Source of the DNA: Setoptus koraiensis
Taxonomy: Eukaryota; Arthropoda
Assembly (NCBI GenBank): GCA_048013815.1
Contig: CM106585.1
Location: forward strand, 10,416,001-10,480,000
Reading direction: 5' to 3'
DNA length: 64,000 nt
Below the pieces are notes generated by a model, which was given only the letters and a program-made list of their open reading frames with translations, ran no database searches and was not told the DNA's origin. This document shows, piece after piece, positions 11,270-22,600 of this stretch; the first letter of the stretch is position 1, and each line of letters opens with the position of its first letter. The translations under genes were made by a program, and so were the position numbers.

Positions 11270-11534
11270 AGCGACAACAACAGCGTCAACTAATACGCAC
11301 CGCAATGGCACTGACGCCGGCAGCAGCATTTTATTCATACTAACAAATTATCTTAATCGCAATTGGCATGAGCTCACCTGTTCTGCGTGTGTGCGTGTGT
11401 GTGTGCGCTAGTCAATTATCTAGTCATAATTCAGATCCTTCCTGCCGGCGCCTGCTCACTGCGCGCCGGCCACGGACCGGCCCGAGCCGCCCGAGCGGCC
11501 GCCAATGGGCATGCAACGTCGACGCGACCGTCGC

Positions 11535-11601
11535 TTGAATGGCTGCGATCGCTGAATGGCTGCGATCGCTGAATGGCTGCGATCGCTGGATGGCTGCAAT
11601 G
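11535..11601. repeat. 17-bp tandem repeat (GAATGGCTGCGATCGCT), 3.8 copies
   Basis: Copies at 11537, 11554 and 11571 are identical, with a diverged fourth. Each contains the palindrome GCGATCGC. Confidence 0.93.
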
Positions 11602-13198
11602 TGCAGCGGCGGCGGCGGCGGCGGCAGCGGATAAATTAGCCAAAGACGATCCACAAACAACTCACCTGTAGACTGTGGTGTCGGCGCTGCACACTGCGCG
11701 GCGCGAACAAGTGCTCGCCACTGTGCGCCCACTCACTCGCGGCCCAATTAGCCACTGGCCTGATTGTAATCACTTTGGCTCATTATTTATTACTTATTAA
11801 CACCATTATCTGGCTCGCCCGCCTGTCCGCCTGTCCGCCGCAACCTGTGAGCTGCACAAACGTTTGTTTATATAGGCCACACTGCTGTTTGCAGTCGCCC
11901 TGGCACGGCGAGCCAGCTCACGCGATCTGTGCCACATCCGTTCGGGCGCAGCTTGCGAGCGGACGGCCAAGGCGGCAAGCTGGCCGGCTCAGTATGTGCC
12001 TGGTGTGGTCGACACCGAGCAGGCGCGCGTATCGTCCAGGCGGGCCCAATCGGCACAGTGGGCACAATCGGCCAGTCACAATCGGTTAATCACAATCGGC
12101 TAATTGCAACAGGCACGACCGATGCTAATTAAAAGCGCCGAACCAATCAGTCGGCACAATGTAAGCTCATTGTGCCAATTTGGTCAATTGGGCACAGGCG
12201 ATTCTAGTTTGAGGCAAACCTGTCCCGACGGCAATGGGCGAACGGTGGCCATTGGCGACAGCGCGCTCTGGCCATTGTTTGGCCGGCCGGTCGGGTCGCA
12301 CACACATTCACACCACTGGAGCGCAATTACAATAGTGAGCGAGCGATAATTGGCGAGAAATAATCAGCCTTTGGAACGAGTGCGTTGCATGCAATTAGCG
12401 CACTAATTATAGGACCGGCTCGCAAAGTTTGCGGTCGCAGCTCGGTTGCGCCGACAGGCCGCATGTGTTTGGCGGACGGCGGTCGGCGGACGGCGGTCGG
12501 CGGTTGGCCGTCGGACATTTGGCGGCGTCTCATGCGGCCATTGGGCGCTGGCCAGCGTGTGAGCCAGTGGCTGAATCAGTGTATTGAGCCCAACGAAAGT
12601 GACACACGGTGAATTTGATCATCGAATTCAATCGAGCCAAAAGTCACACACACACACACACAACACAGCTGACATTGAACAGGTAAACAAACAAACAATC
12701 GGCCGGCAAGCAAACAAACAGCGAGTTTTAACAGAGAGATGTCAAGTGGCGCGCCATTGATTGCGATGACGACTACGACGGCGGCGGCGGCGACGCCGAC
12801 GACGAGGCCCAACCAATTAACGCTCGGCGCTTGCTCATTAATTGGTTGCGGCAATTTAAATTGAATTGTTGGGAACGCACGTTTGACGTACGTTGTCAAT
12901 ATGTCAAGAGCTCGACAATGATCAAACAACGAACAATTGCGGGCTACTCAGCGGCGCAGCAAGAAACAAAACGAGCACTGCTCGCTCAATGCGCAGCCAG
13001 CCATCGGATTGAGCAAAGAGCAAAGCAATTACCACCATCAATGCATTAATGTCAACCGGCCATTGTAAGCCGTTGCGCAACGCGCGCACCCATGCGTCGC
13101 CTCTCCAATGAGCGTCGTCATTATTCGCCGAGTCGGCGTATTCATTTACTCGGCGTATTCATTTGCATGAGTTGCACCGGCTCATTTATAGGCTACTT

Positions 13199-13336
13199 GC
13201 GCGCTCACATTAATTGCGCGCTCGCGTTAATTGCGCGCTCACATTAATTGCGCGCTCGCGTTAATTGCGCGCTCGCCTTGATTGCGCGCTCGTGTTAATT
13301 GCGCGCTCATGTTAATTGGGCGCTCATGTTGATCGC
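13199..13336. repeat. 17-bp tandem repeat, 8 copies (GCGCGCTC + TTAATT)
   Basis: Eight units of the form GCGCGCTCACATTAATT start every 17 bp from 13199 to 13318. GCGCGCTC and TTAATT are almost constant while the middle three or four bases vary (ACA, GCG, GCC, GTG, ATG). The invariant TTAATT contains a homeodomain core (TAAT) on both strands. This is one of the longest such arrays in the window. Confidence 0.95.
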
Positions 13337-14040
13337 ATGTCGAGCGTCGGCCTGCGCAGCTAACAATTGATGGCGACGACGAGAATTAACACAATTCCAT
13401 ATATCACACCACCACACAACTACAACCACTGCCAGACACAATGACTGGTGGCACAACTTGTTGGTGTGCTCACGACACACAAACAGGACAGGTGAGCGGG
13501 GCTCGCACAAGGCCCGTCGCACATTGTAATGCGATGTTGCGACTACCAACAAGCGTCGTTGTTTACCATTGCCCGTTGAATTCGTTTGCGATTTCCTCCT
13601 TTGCCGGTCGCAGGCAGTCGCAGGCAGTGGCTGGCAGTGGCTGGCAACGACAAACGACAACCAATGACAGCAAGGCACAGGTAAAAAGATGATACATGAG
13701 ATGAGATTAGAGATAAAATCAAATCAGATGCGCTGCTAACTAACAGTCGAGGCTGCGACAGGCGAGCTCACTATGAGAAATGAGTAGGCTCATCATTATA
13801 AGCCGCTATTTGCATAGGATTTGATTTTGTGTGTGTGTGTGTGTGTGTGCGTATATCAAATCAAATCAAATCTTCTCATCATATTTGTATTTTTGTGTTG
13901 TACGCTCATTGCTCATTCTGTCTGGCCTATGAGCGATAACAAGTTATCATCAAGGCATGTGCATTAGCGCATATTTGCACTTACGCGCTGCCTAACGCGT
14001 TAAACTTTGTGTATTGGTGGCTGCGACAAGCCGCCCTGTC

Positions 14041-14122
14041 TAATGCTCACCTGTAATGCTCACCTGTAATGCTCACCTGTAATGCTCACCTGTAATATTC
14101 ACCTGTAAGAATTACAGGTGAG
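14041..14122. promoter_or_regulatory. Five tandem CACCTG E-boxes plus inverted copy
   Basis: A 13-bp unit TAATGCTCACCTG starts at 14041, 14054, 14067 and 14080, with a fifth, diverged copy at 14093. Directly after it the sequence turns back: TCACCTGTAA-GAA-TTACAGGTGA is a perfect 10-bp hairpin with a 3-nt loop. CACCTG is the core recognised by Snail/Scratch and ZEB/zfh1-class zinc-finger repressors and by some bHLH dimers. The array is seen; binding is inferred. Confidence 0.6.
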
Positions 14123-14830
14123 CCAGTTTGATTGAGACTTCCCCCAAATGCCAGCAGCAACAGCAACACCAACAAACAGCTGATTCGGGCTGATTACAAC
14201 AGCGCGTCGGCAATTAATTTGGCGTTAGAATAAATTTGTTTAAAGTGTTATCTTCCTTGTTATTTGTTTGTCGCCACTCGCGACGACTCATTTTATTTGT
14301 CGGCCTGACACCACTAACACGATAATTTTATTTCATTTTATTTTATAACACGATAATTTTATTTTTTATCTTATAACAGCTGTAAGATGCTGTAAGATAT
14401 CTATGCTAGCTAACTATTTCACTATTTTACACAAATTGACTAACTGAGGCTCGATTGCGCCAACTAACTGACGCGACTCAACTGACGCGACTCAACTGAC
14501 GCTAAGCAAGCAGATCGGCCAAGGACATTGACAATGTTGTGAATGTCATCATCGTCGCAATCATTGTTGGCTGCTCAACAGGCTCGCCTCATTCATTCAA
14601 ATGAATCGTCACGGCGTCGTTTATTTGTTTATTTGTTTGTTTATTTATTTACTATTATTATTATTGGTCTCGGCGCGTCATTTTGTTAGTTAGTTGCTGT
14701 TTCTGGCTCTCCCAATCACTCGGCTACCAGGCTACAAAGGCCGCCAAGCCAGCTGATCGAGCCATCTATCAATATGGATGCTTGGCTGGCTAGATGGCGG
14801 CTGCCTCTCTCAGCGGCACACGGTGCCAGC

Positions 14831-14920
14831 TGAGAGAGGCTGAGAGAGGCTGAGAGAAGCAGCGGGAAGCTGAGAGAAGCTGCGAGAAGCTGCGAGAAGC
14901 TGAGAGAAGCTAAGAGAATG
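14831..14920. repeat. 10-bp tandem repeat, 9 copies (TGAGAGAAGC)
   Basis: Nine units exactly 10 bp long run from 14831 to 14920. They are purine-rich on the plus strand and contain GAGAG or CGAGAAG. The 10-bp period is close to one DNA helical turn, so each GAGA core would face the same side. Confidence 0.94.
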
Positions 14921-16399
14921 CCACCCGACAACGATTAAAAGGAAACTGACTGATGAAAGGCCCAGCGTGACAGACCAACGTCGCTCGACGATCATCGCCA
15001 AAAATCATCATCAATTTATAATATCCATCGGCAGCCACAATCGGCAGCCAACAACCAACGACAGCCGACTGACGAATGTGAGACTTATATGTAATAATAC
15101 CCGGCTGCCAGTCAGCGCAATGTCGGCGCAATAGTTTGCGCTCACCAATAATAACAAATTGGCCAGCTAACTAATGTCTAATCTGCCGCTCACCACTGTG
15201 CTCGGGCCCTTTCAATTTGGCACTTTTTGCAACTATTGGCAAAGGGAGAGACTTTCCTCCTACTTGCCGGTTACAGTTGCAGCCTTGCCAGCCTTGCCAG
15301 CCAAAAACCGATGATCAATCGCGATTCGTGATTCACGACGCTGATTGGCGACAACAATCAAACGATTGTCTTGCCACTGCAATATATTAACAACAACGAC
15401 AACAACAACAACAACAACAACAACAACGACGACAACAACGACAACGACAGCATATTTAACAGCAACATTGTTATTCATCGTCGCGGCTTGTGTGTGTGAC
15501 AATTGCATTAATGTTACGTCATTTACACAAGCCAATGCTGTTCAATTGGCTCAAATCGTTCAAATTGTTCGAATTGCTAAAGTTGCTAAAATAGCTAAAA
15601 TTGTCAAATTGTCAAATCTGTGAATCTGATCACTGTGGCTGTGAGTGTCCAATGTGGTTATGCTGCACCAGTGGCGCCGTCTAGCGGCCAGTTGTGTAAA
15701 ACACTGGTCGTGTTGTGTGACCAATTAGGCATGACAGCTATACATGACATGACAAACACAGTGATGATGCAATGATGATTCTGTCAACCTGTCTGTTGAC
15801 CACTATATCATATCATCAGCTGATGTGGCGATATCCGCTGAATGACTGGACAGCTGATCACACGCACACACACACAATGATCACATGGTGCACAATCAAT
15901 GCTCGAGATGGATCGAAATGATTGAAATGATGATGGCAAGACGAGTAGCAATTAGCACCAGCAGCCAGCATTTAACAGGCGGTGAATAGGCGGCGATATA
16001 GGCGGCGATAGGATAGCAATTTGCATATTGCAGTGACCGGACAGATTACATAGTGTAATGTTGCAATGTTGTAATATTGTAATATTGTGTAACACACACA
16101 CACAGGCAAAGTGGAGCTGTCTGGCGAGGATGGCGAAACGATGATGAATAAACAAGAGCGACGAGAAAGAATTGGCGGCTCAATTAAGTGGGGCGGCCTG
16201 TTGTTGTGTGCGTATCCGTCATGGGCTAAGTTGCGTAAGTTCGTAACAAGTGGCGAATCCCTAATGAATGGTCTGTTTCTCTCAATTTAACAACAGTTCA
16301 GTTCGGACAGCAAATTGTGAGTTGGTTTGTTCGCTCGTCAGTTTGCTGCCGGTCGCCAGGTTGGCTTGCCAGCCAATCTCCACCCTTGTGGTGGCCGCA

Positions 16400-16463
16400 G
16401 ATCAGCCGCAGATCAGTTTTGCACTGCAACCAGTGCAAAACTGCGGCTGATCTGCGGCTGATC
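16400..16463. repeat. 64-nt hairpin, 27 bp paired, one 6-nt bulge
   Basis: Bases 16417-16426 pair perfectly with 16431-16440 across the loop CAAC, and 16400-16416 pair perfectly with 16447-16463. Only 16441-16446 (CTGCGG) is left as a bulge. Both arms also contain two tandem copies of an 11-bp unit (CCGCAGATCAG or its complement). Length and shape resemble a microRNA precursor, but no known microRNA seed is recognised. Confidence 0.85.
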
Positions 16464-17292
16464 TCTCATCGGCCAGACAGCGGGCCACAGTTGAGCTCGA
16501 ACATAACAGGTGAATGGCGCTTGGGCCATTCATTAGAGGAGACGACGATGACCGTGATGAGATGATGTGCTGGCAGCGGCTTAAATATCCATCATCCATC
16601 ATGATTTGATTTCAGACGCTGGCCGGACTTTGCTTGAAACGCTTGCGCTGTCTAATGGCCCTTTCTCACTGTGTGTGTGTGTGTGTAATAATAAATACAA
16701 TAATAATAATGATGATAATAATAACAGCAGCAGCACAGGCGAGGAATTAAAAGAAATCAAGAGCAAAAAGAAGGAACGAGACGCAAGAGAAGAGACGAGA
16801 CGTAGCGAAACGACATGCAGCAAGACGAAACGAACGAGCGAAACGAGCGAATCGAAACGAAACGAATCAAATGGCGAGAATTCTCGCCGGCGAGCAGAAG
16901 AATTCTTGTAAATGACGTAACAACAGCAACAACATTGCATAACATGACGCTAGTCGGACAGTGCGGTGCGGCTGGCGTTTGGCAATTTGCAACAAACAAT
17001 GGACACATCATCAACAACAAATACACACATTGCATATCAAACAATTACATTGCACAAGATAATATTCTTACCAATGCGATTGTGTGTGTGTGTGTGTGTG
17101 TATTTAAATGATAAAGGGCGGACCTCACCTGAGACGAGGAAACCCGACTCCATTCTTGTTGTCGGCGCTGCGCATTACATAACATGAGGTTGCCCGAACG
17201 CGGCGTCGTCGTCGTCGTAAACGTTTAATTCTTTCCACTTGCCATTGGGAGCTTCGAATGTGCACTGTGGCCAGTTTGTGTGCGTTGGCCAG

Positions 17293-17318
17293 TTGCACAG
17301 GTGAGCTCACCTGTGCAA
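17293..17318. promoter_or_regulatory. Perfect 26-bp palindrome with two CAGGTG E-boxes
   Basis: Bases 17293-17305 (TTGCACAGGTGAG) are the exact reverse complement of 17306-17318. Each half carries CAGGTGAG, so the palindrome presents two oppositely oriented E-boxes, or two donor-like words, 10 bp apart start to start. A diverged CTCACCTG lies upstream at 17124. Confidence 0.6.
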
Positions 17319-19124
17319 GCTATGCGAGCCATTGCAAGCCATCAATTGATGTGCTCTGTTTGTCCGATTGCGTCGTCGACGCTTCTGCTGACATCACTCG
17401 CCGACTATCACATAATAAATAATCTGCGCGCTATTATCAGTGCGACCATGTAACTAATCGCCCCTCTCTCTCTCTCTCTCGTCTGTTGGCTCGTCGTGCC
17501 AGTGGCGCCGCCTGGCGCTCATCGGCCCATGGCGCAATATGCTGGCACACATGATGTAACAATGACAATGATGGCCGCATCATGTCGGCGGGCACTGCCA
17601 GCGGACACACTACGGGCGGACACTGCGAGCGGCGGGCCGGCCGGCCGGCCGCACTGACCGCAACGCGGTGATGATTAAATGCTGTAGCTTGATTGAATTG
17701 TTTGCCGTTGCGGCGCGACGGCGCTCGCGATCCCAGCGCCACATCGGACCAACGTCAAGCGGACCTTTGTGTCAGCATTTTCGCATTGTTTGATCACACA
17801 AACATCGCCCAACAAAGCCTCCTAGCGGCGCTCAACTGACCACTGGTGCAACAGTGTGCCAACAAGTGCAACGTATGCCCGTCAACCGTATGCTAATACC
17901 GGCTCAAACCGGCCAACGCCGGCCACTACAACAGGTAATGGCCAGGTAACGAACGCCAAAGATGGCACCGTGATTGTTCGTTGGCCGCTAACTCAACGAC
18001 GACAACAGTCGCTGCAGTCACCCTAGCGGTCATATTTCAAGTTATATTTCTAGTTATAGTTGTGGCTTTATTTCCACTGCAACAGTGATCGCAACAATGA
18101 CGATGCTTCGGTTTCGCCTAGACCCAAGACACACACATATTGCGCAACACGGTGAGCCGGCGCCCACTTGCCGGCGCCCGTCACAGGCAATGGTGTCACT
18201 GGTTGCACAGTGGCAGCACTGGTTGCTCGGTGCGCCGCACAGCCACTGGCCACGAGCAGCAGCATCGAGCGTCACTTGCGCCCATTTCCGGTAACAGCCA
18301 CCATCATATGGCTGGCACAGCTTGCATGTGGCCGCTGTTTGTGCAGACCAGGTTGCCGGTTTGCGCAAGCCAAGCGAAAGTAGACTTGTCTGCTGGGCGT
18401 GACTGTCCGCGGTTGACCGTCGGCGGCCGACGTGCGCGCTTGTGCCGCACTCATGCATGCCTCGGGCCGCCGCAAGCATCATGTTTGCCTTGGGCGGTGC
18501 TTGGCCGACCGGCGCAAGTCGGCCCGACTCTGCCCGGCCCAACACTAAAGCGGACACAAGCGGAGCCGGTGCAAGTGTGGCACCGCCGAGCACACAAACA
18601 GGCCAAGTTCAATGTCTTGGCGGCGGTCATTGCTTTGGCGCGGTCGGTCGGTGGCGCTGTCGTTGTCATTGTTGGCCGCCATTAGCCGCTGCAGCAAATA
18701 GCCGCGACGAGGACAGCCGCGACGGGAATATGTCACGATTGCGCCGACGCCAGTCATTAAGTGGGCACAACAACAATTATTATTTTGATTATTTTGTTGT
18801 TTGTTGGCGCAGCCAGTTTGCGCCGGCCTAATTATCTGGCGTGCGTCTGTCGGCCGCTGTGATTGAGTTGATGATGATGATAATAATGGTACCTTTACCT
18901 GGATGTTGCAAACTGCACAATGGTGTCGCTGCAGTCGCGCTGGCAATCACATTTGCGGTCGCAGTTGCAAATGAGACCGATCGCAATTAGAGCCCGAGCA
19001 CACAGCAAACTAATTGAATTGCGGGCCATGAATCGGCGCCGTCCGCCATCACGATCTGCCTTATCACGCCCTCTTTATTCTCGTCCCGAATCATATCCGG
19101 CTGGCCGGTTTGGCGGCCCGTGCT

Positions 19125-19239
19125 GTCATACGGACCCGATGTGGCATGATGGGCGGCAGCGGCTGCCCGTCATGAGTGTGTGAGCGGGCGGGCTCACGGC
19201 GAGCTCGACGGCGGTCGGCGGTCAGCGGGTCCGTATGAC
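19125..19239. ncRNA. Candidate structured element: 14-bp outer stem enclosing two hairpins
   Basis: GTCATACGGACCCG at 19125-19138 is the exact reverse complement of 19226-19239. Between them lie two further hairpins. One is at 19145-19174: 12 pairs including two G-U, with a 6-nt loop. The other is at 19180-19197: 6 pairs, GTGAGC/GCTCAC, with a 6-nt loop. The remaining 28 nt (19198-19225) are G/C-rich. Folded as RNA this is a three-way-junction-like shape of 115 nt. It matches no RNA family I recognise, and it could also be a product of local inverted duplication. Confidence 0.4.
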
Positions 19240-19970
19240 CGTACGGCGGCCGACGGGCACGGCGACAGGTGAAAATTGACAATCACAGCGACAATGACAG
19301 TGCGACAGGCTAATTAAGCCCGCTTTGTGTCGCTCAGCTGTTGGCGCTGTGTCTTGTGTCGGTCAGCTGTTGGTGTTGGTGTTGTGGCATGTTGTGTGCG
19401 ACACACACACACACACAACAGTGAGCATGACGCAACGGATAACAGCATATTGTGTCATTGATGGCCGGTCCGGCAGCAGCGTCGGCAAACAATCAACCCG
19501 GATCTTGGCGTCTGGCACAGATTTGGCATTACTTTTCAGCAACTGGCGCAGCTCAACTTGAGCTGCTCAATCCGGCAATCAAACGATCCGCGAATCTCAC
19601 TTGCGAATCTCACTTGCGAATCTCACTTGCGAATCGCGACTTGTGATGCAAATTGCGATGCGCAGCGCTCCGTCGGTGCGCTCAAATCGCAATCAAATTA
19701 TCATCGTCTGGCCGCACCGAACGACTGGCCGGCCGGACGAGCTCACCTGTTGTGCGCGACCGGCCCAGTGGTCAGCTGGTGCGTGCATGTTGGCGCTGTC
19801 ATCGCAACGGTTGCCGCTCTCGCCGCTGTTGCCGCTCAAGCCGCACCACTCAACGGGCACCACCCAACGGAGCAACCTATAAATACCTTTGCAACGCTTT
19901 GCACTGTTCACCTTGTGCCTGTGCAAGGCGACCATGAGAGCACGTTAATTAGACGCTAATTAGCCACTCG

Positions 19971-20034
19971 ATGGCGCAATGACGCGATGACGCAATGACA
20001 CGATGACGCAATGACGCAATGAGGCGATGACGCA
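19971..20034. promoter_or_regulatory. 8-bp tandem array, 8 units (ATGACGCA)
   Basis: Eight 8-bp units run from 19971: ATGGCGCA, ATGACGCG, ATGACGCA, ATGACACG, ATGACGCA (twice), ATGAGGCG, ATGACGCA. They produce four TGACGCAA words (19988, 20004, 20012, 20028). That octamer joins a CRE half-site (TGACG) to a C/EBP half-site (GCAA), the type of composite site used by ATF/C-EBP-family bZIP dimers. The array is seen directly; binding is inferred. Confidence 0.6.
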
Positions 20035-20900
20035 ACCGTCGTGTCGTGCCAAGCAAGCAGCCGGCAGCCCACGAGAGCAGCCCACGAGAACGGCCCACGA
20101 GAGCGGGCCGCCGGTGCGTTTAGCCGGCCTAATTGTGTTTATCCAGGCCTGTCCGTGTGAGTGTGCATCCGCATAATTGTGCCCATTTCTCTATATCTGT
20201 GCGTCTGTGCGTTTATGTCAGCTGGACAGTTCGGGCGAGTATGTGTGTCAGGTCAGATGCGAGAACAGATTGAGCCGGCCGAGTCAATCTAATTGACACA
20301 AACCAGGCCCCGTAACAGGCGAGCTAGCCAAAAAGAACAAGACGAGCGGCCGGACAACGACGACGATTAATCGATTATATGGCACGATAAACAACTAATG
20401 ATGCAATTGCGTGCAACTTGGCGCCGATTCGCTCCGATTTGTTAGCGACTTTAACAACTCGTTTCAACCACGCTCGCCAATTCAATCACCTGTGAGCAAA
20501 TCCTGAGAAAAAAATCCGCCAAAATCCACGGCACAGTGCGGCACAGCGCGGCACAGTGTGCCAATGTTGGCCCATGTTTGTCAGCAGCAAGATCAGACGA
20601 CAACGGTCACCGTTTGGCCGGACTTTGAGCTATTTTTTGGTATCGCCAATTGATAATTACTGTTAATTGTTAATTGACCACTAATGGCCTTCATTTGCGA
20701 CTCGTTTGGTGCGACGATGCGACGCCGATCGCATCTCATATCGCACCAGTCATTAGTTGGATGATGATGATGGATGACGCAATGACTCTGTCCGGTGTGT
20801 GTGTGTGTGTTGTCGTGTTTTGACAACAAATACGACGTGTGTGTCACCTGTGCGGCCGCTAATGATGGCTGACCGGAGGCTGCTGAAACAAGCCAGACGG

Positions 20901-22600
20901 GGCTGCCAATTTGGCGTTTGATTAATTGCGCGCTCGTTCCGTTATTGGCCCGTTATCAGGGGCGCCCGCTTCCTGGCCGGGCCATGTCAGCGAGCGAGCA
21001 ATGATCGGGCGGCGGGCCGGCTCGCGCGGGCGACGGGTTCCGGCCGTGGCCTGGCGTAGATCGGAATGTGCAATGGCCGCTGTCGCGCAATTGGCAATCT
21101 CGCGTCGTGTGGCCATTGTGTGCCTCGTACAGTGGCGACTGGCGCCTTGTGCGCAACGAGTACGTGCCCGACCGGACAATAGTGATAGGCGCACAAATAA
21201 TAAATAGATCGATGGGGATAAATGGCGGACATTAGTCGCAAAACAGTATAACGGCAGTGGCAGTTGCGTGCACGAGTGAGGGGCCTTTTTATTATTATTA
21301 ACTTTATGCACGACACACAAGCCAGGCAAATGGCGATCATTTTAAAACAGCGGCGACGATAATAGCGCATTGTGTTGGGGCCGGTCCAGTCCGGGCAACT
21401 GTCCGGCCCGGTGACGCTCGAGCCGAGCGGGCGCGTCGGGCACCGGGGAGGGGCCATTCAATTATCTTATTATCTTATTGTCGCTTGCCGGTCACTCAAT
21501 CGCATCTCATTTTATGCCAATGCCCCGGTGAACACACAAACAAAATGGGGCCCGGCGAGCAAATCATTTGCGCTACCTGCGCGCCCGTGTCGTCGCTTTC
21601 GGGGCCCTCCTCCGGCCCCGAACAGCCATTCAATTAATTTGGAGGCTCGTTTTTTAGTTTCAGCTTTCTCTTGCCCGGCTTGCGCCCCCTTCTTGGGCCT
21701 CAAATTAGCGTCTGTCGGACGATTTCCGCGACGCGATGCCGCACATAAGCGGCGCATATGCGCGGCACAGGCAATGTACGCGGCCAAGATGGAGCGCCTG
21801 TCGGGCCCGTTTAAATTGCCTTTTGCCGCGGCACTAAATTTTGTTTGTTTCTTTTCTTTCAATTGGCCAGCGCGCGGCTCGCAAATCTTGTTCGCCGATC
21901 GGCCCGGCCGGTCGCTTTTCAGTGGCCGATCGTTTTTCAGTGGCCGGTCGGCCGGCCCAATGCGGAAATGCAGCGATCTCGGGCCGATCCCGGGCGGCCG
22001 GTACCCGACGGGCGCCCCCTTGCCGCACTCCGCCGGCCAGGGAGTTTAGTCAAGCGTTACGGCGCCCCCTCGCTGTCCGTGATGCGCGGGTCGTTAGTGG
22101 ATCCGAGCAACTGGGGCGCCCCAATTGAATGAATGCACCAATGAACCAAGCCGCCGCACAAACTGGCCGGCTAAAAAATAACTGAAAAAATACCGCTGCC
22201 GACCAGCGCGGACCTGTATGCAAATGCTGGCCCGGTGCGCTCCGCTGTGCCAGCGAGGCCCGCCAATCAAGGCTCTCTTGTGGGGCCCCCGACAGCTTGT
22301 CGGGGGAGCGCGCCCCAGCCGACAGCGCCGCCAACTGGCCGAAACAACTCGCCAAAACGACTGGCCGAGACAACTGGCGAAATTAATTCAATTGCATTCG
22401 CAAATTTCGGACGCGCAAAAAGTGCGCCACCAGCGCAACGTGTAGCGTTGCAGTTTTGCAGTTTTGCAGCCGACGGGGCGGCCAGTTTTGTGGGCGAACG
22501 CGAATCAAACCGAAACGTGCCCACGTCTGAAAAAAGTTGATTTGATTGGCGATGCGCGGGCCTCGCTGGCCAAATTTTGGCCAATTGCGAGCCAATTCGG
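20901..22600. other. GC-rich block with overlapping spurious frames
   Basis: This 1.7-kb stretch is richer in GGGGCC, GGCCGG and CpG than its surroundings and lacks CAA runs. Long open frames occur in several frames on both strands at once, for example 21372-22049 plus and 20987-21457 minus. That is what high GC without stops produces, and none shows a domain. It includes a 9-bp perfect stem (22286-22294 with 22298-22306, loop GCT) and an octamer at 22218. It could be a CpG-island-like regulatory element. Confidence 0.5.

Larger units (their letters stand above)
9151..14040. other. Non-coding desert, block 2
   Basis: No supported gene. Content: POU-type octamers ATTTGCAT at 9295, 13161 and 13808, three CAGGTGAG words within 30 bp at 10864-10894, CAGGTGAG at 10381 and 13489, CTCACCTG at 11373 and 11661, a GGC run (11608-11630), a GT microsatellite (13830-13850), and a 9-bp hairpin at 12153-12176. 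The tandem GTTATGTAAT/GTTATGTAAC pair at 9981-10000 is a degenerate bZIP-type palindrome twice over. Open frames here are short, unordered and present on both strands. Confidence 0.7.
14041..20900. other. Non-coding desert, block 3
   Basis: No supported gene. Besides the listed arrays and hairpins it holds a (CAA)n run at 15390-15450, GT runs (16668-16690, 17082-17101), a CT run (17468-17482), octamers at 16019 and 19646, a perfect 16-bp palindrome with an EcoRI-type core at 16873-16888, CTCF-like GGCGCC-rich sites at 15673-15687 and 17504-17517, and a 13-bp triplicate (GCGAATCTCACTT) at 19590-19642. Overlapping open frames at 18054-18685 on both strands show no family features. Confidence 0.7.

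Noticed and set aside
21372-22049. 225-codon open frame on the plus strand
   Set aside because: It lies in the GC-rich block, where stops are rare in all frames. Competing frames overlap on both strands and the translation resembles no family.
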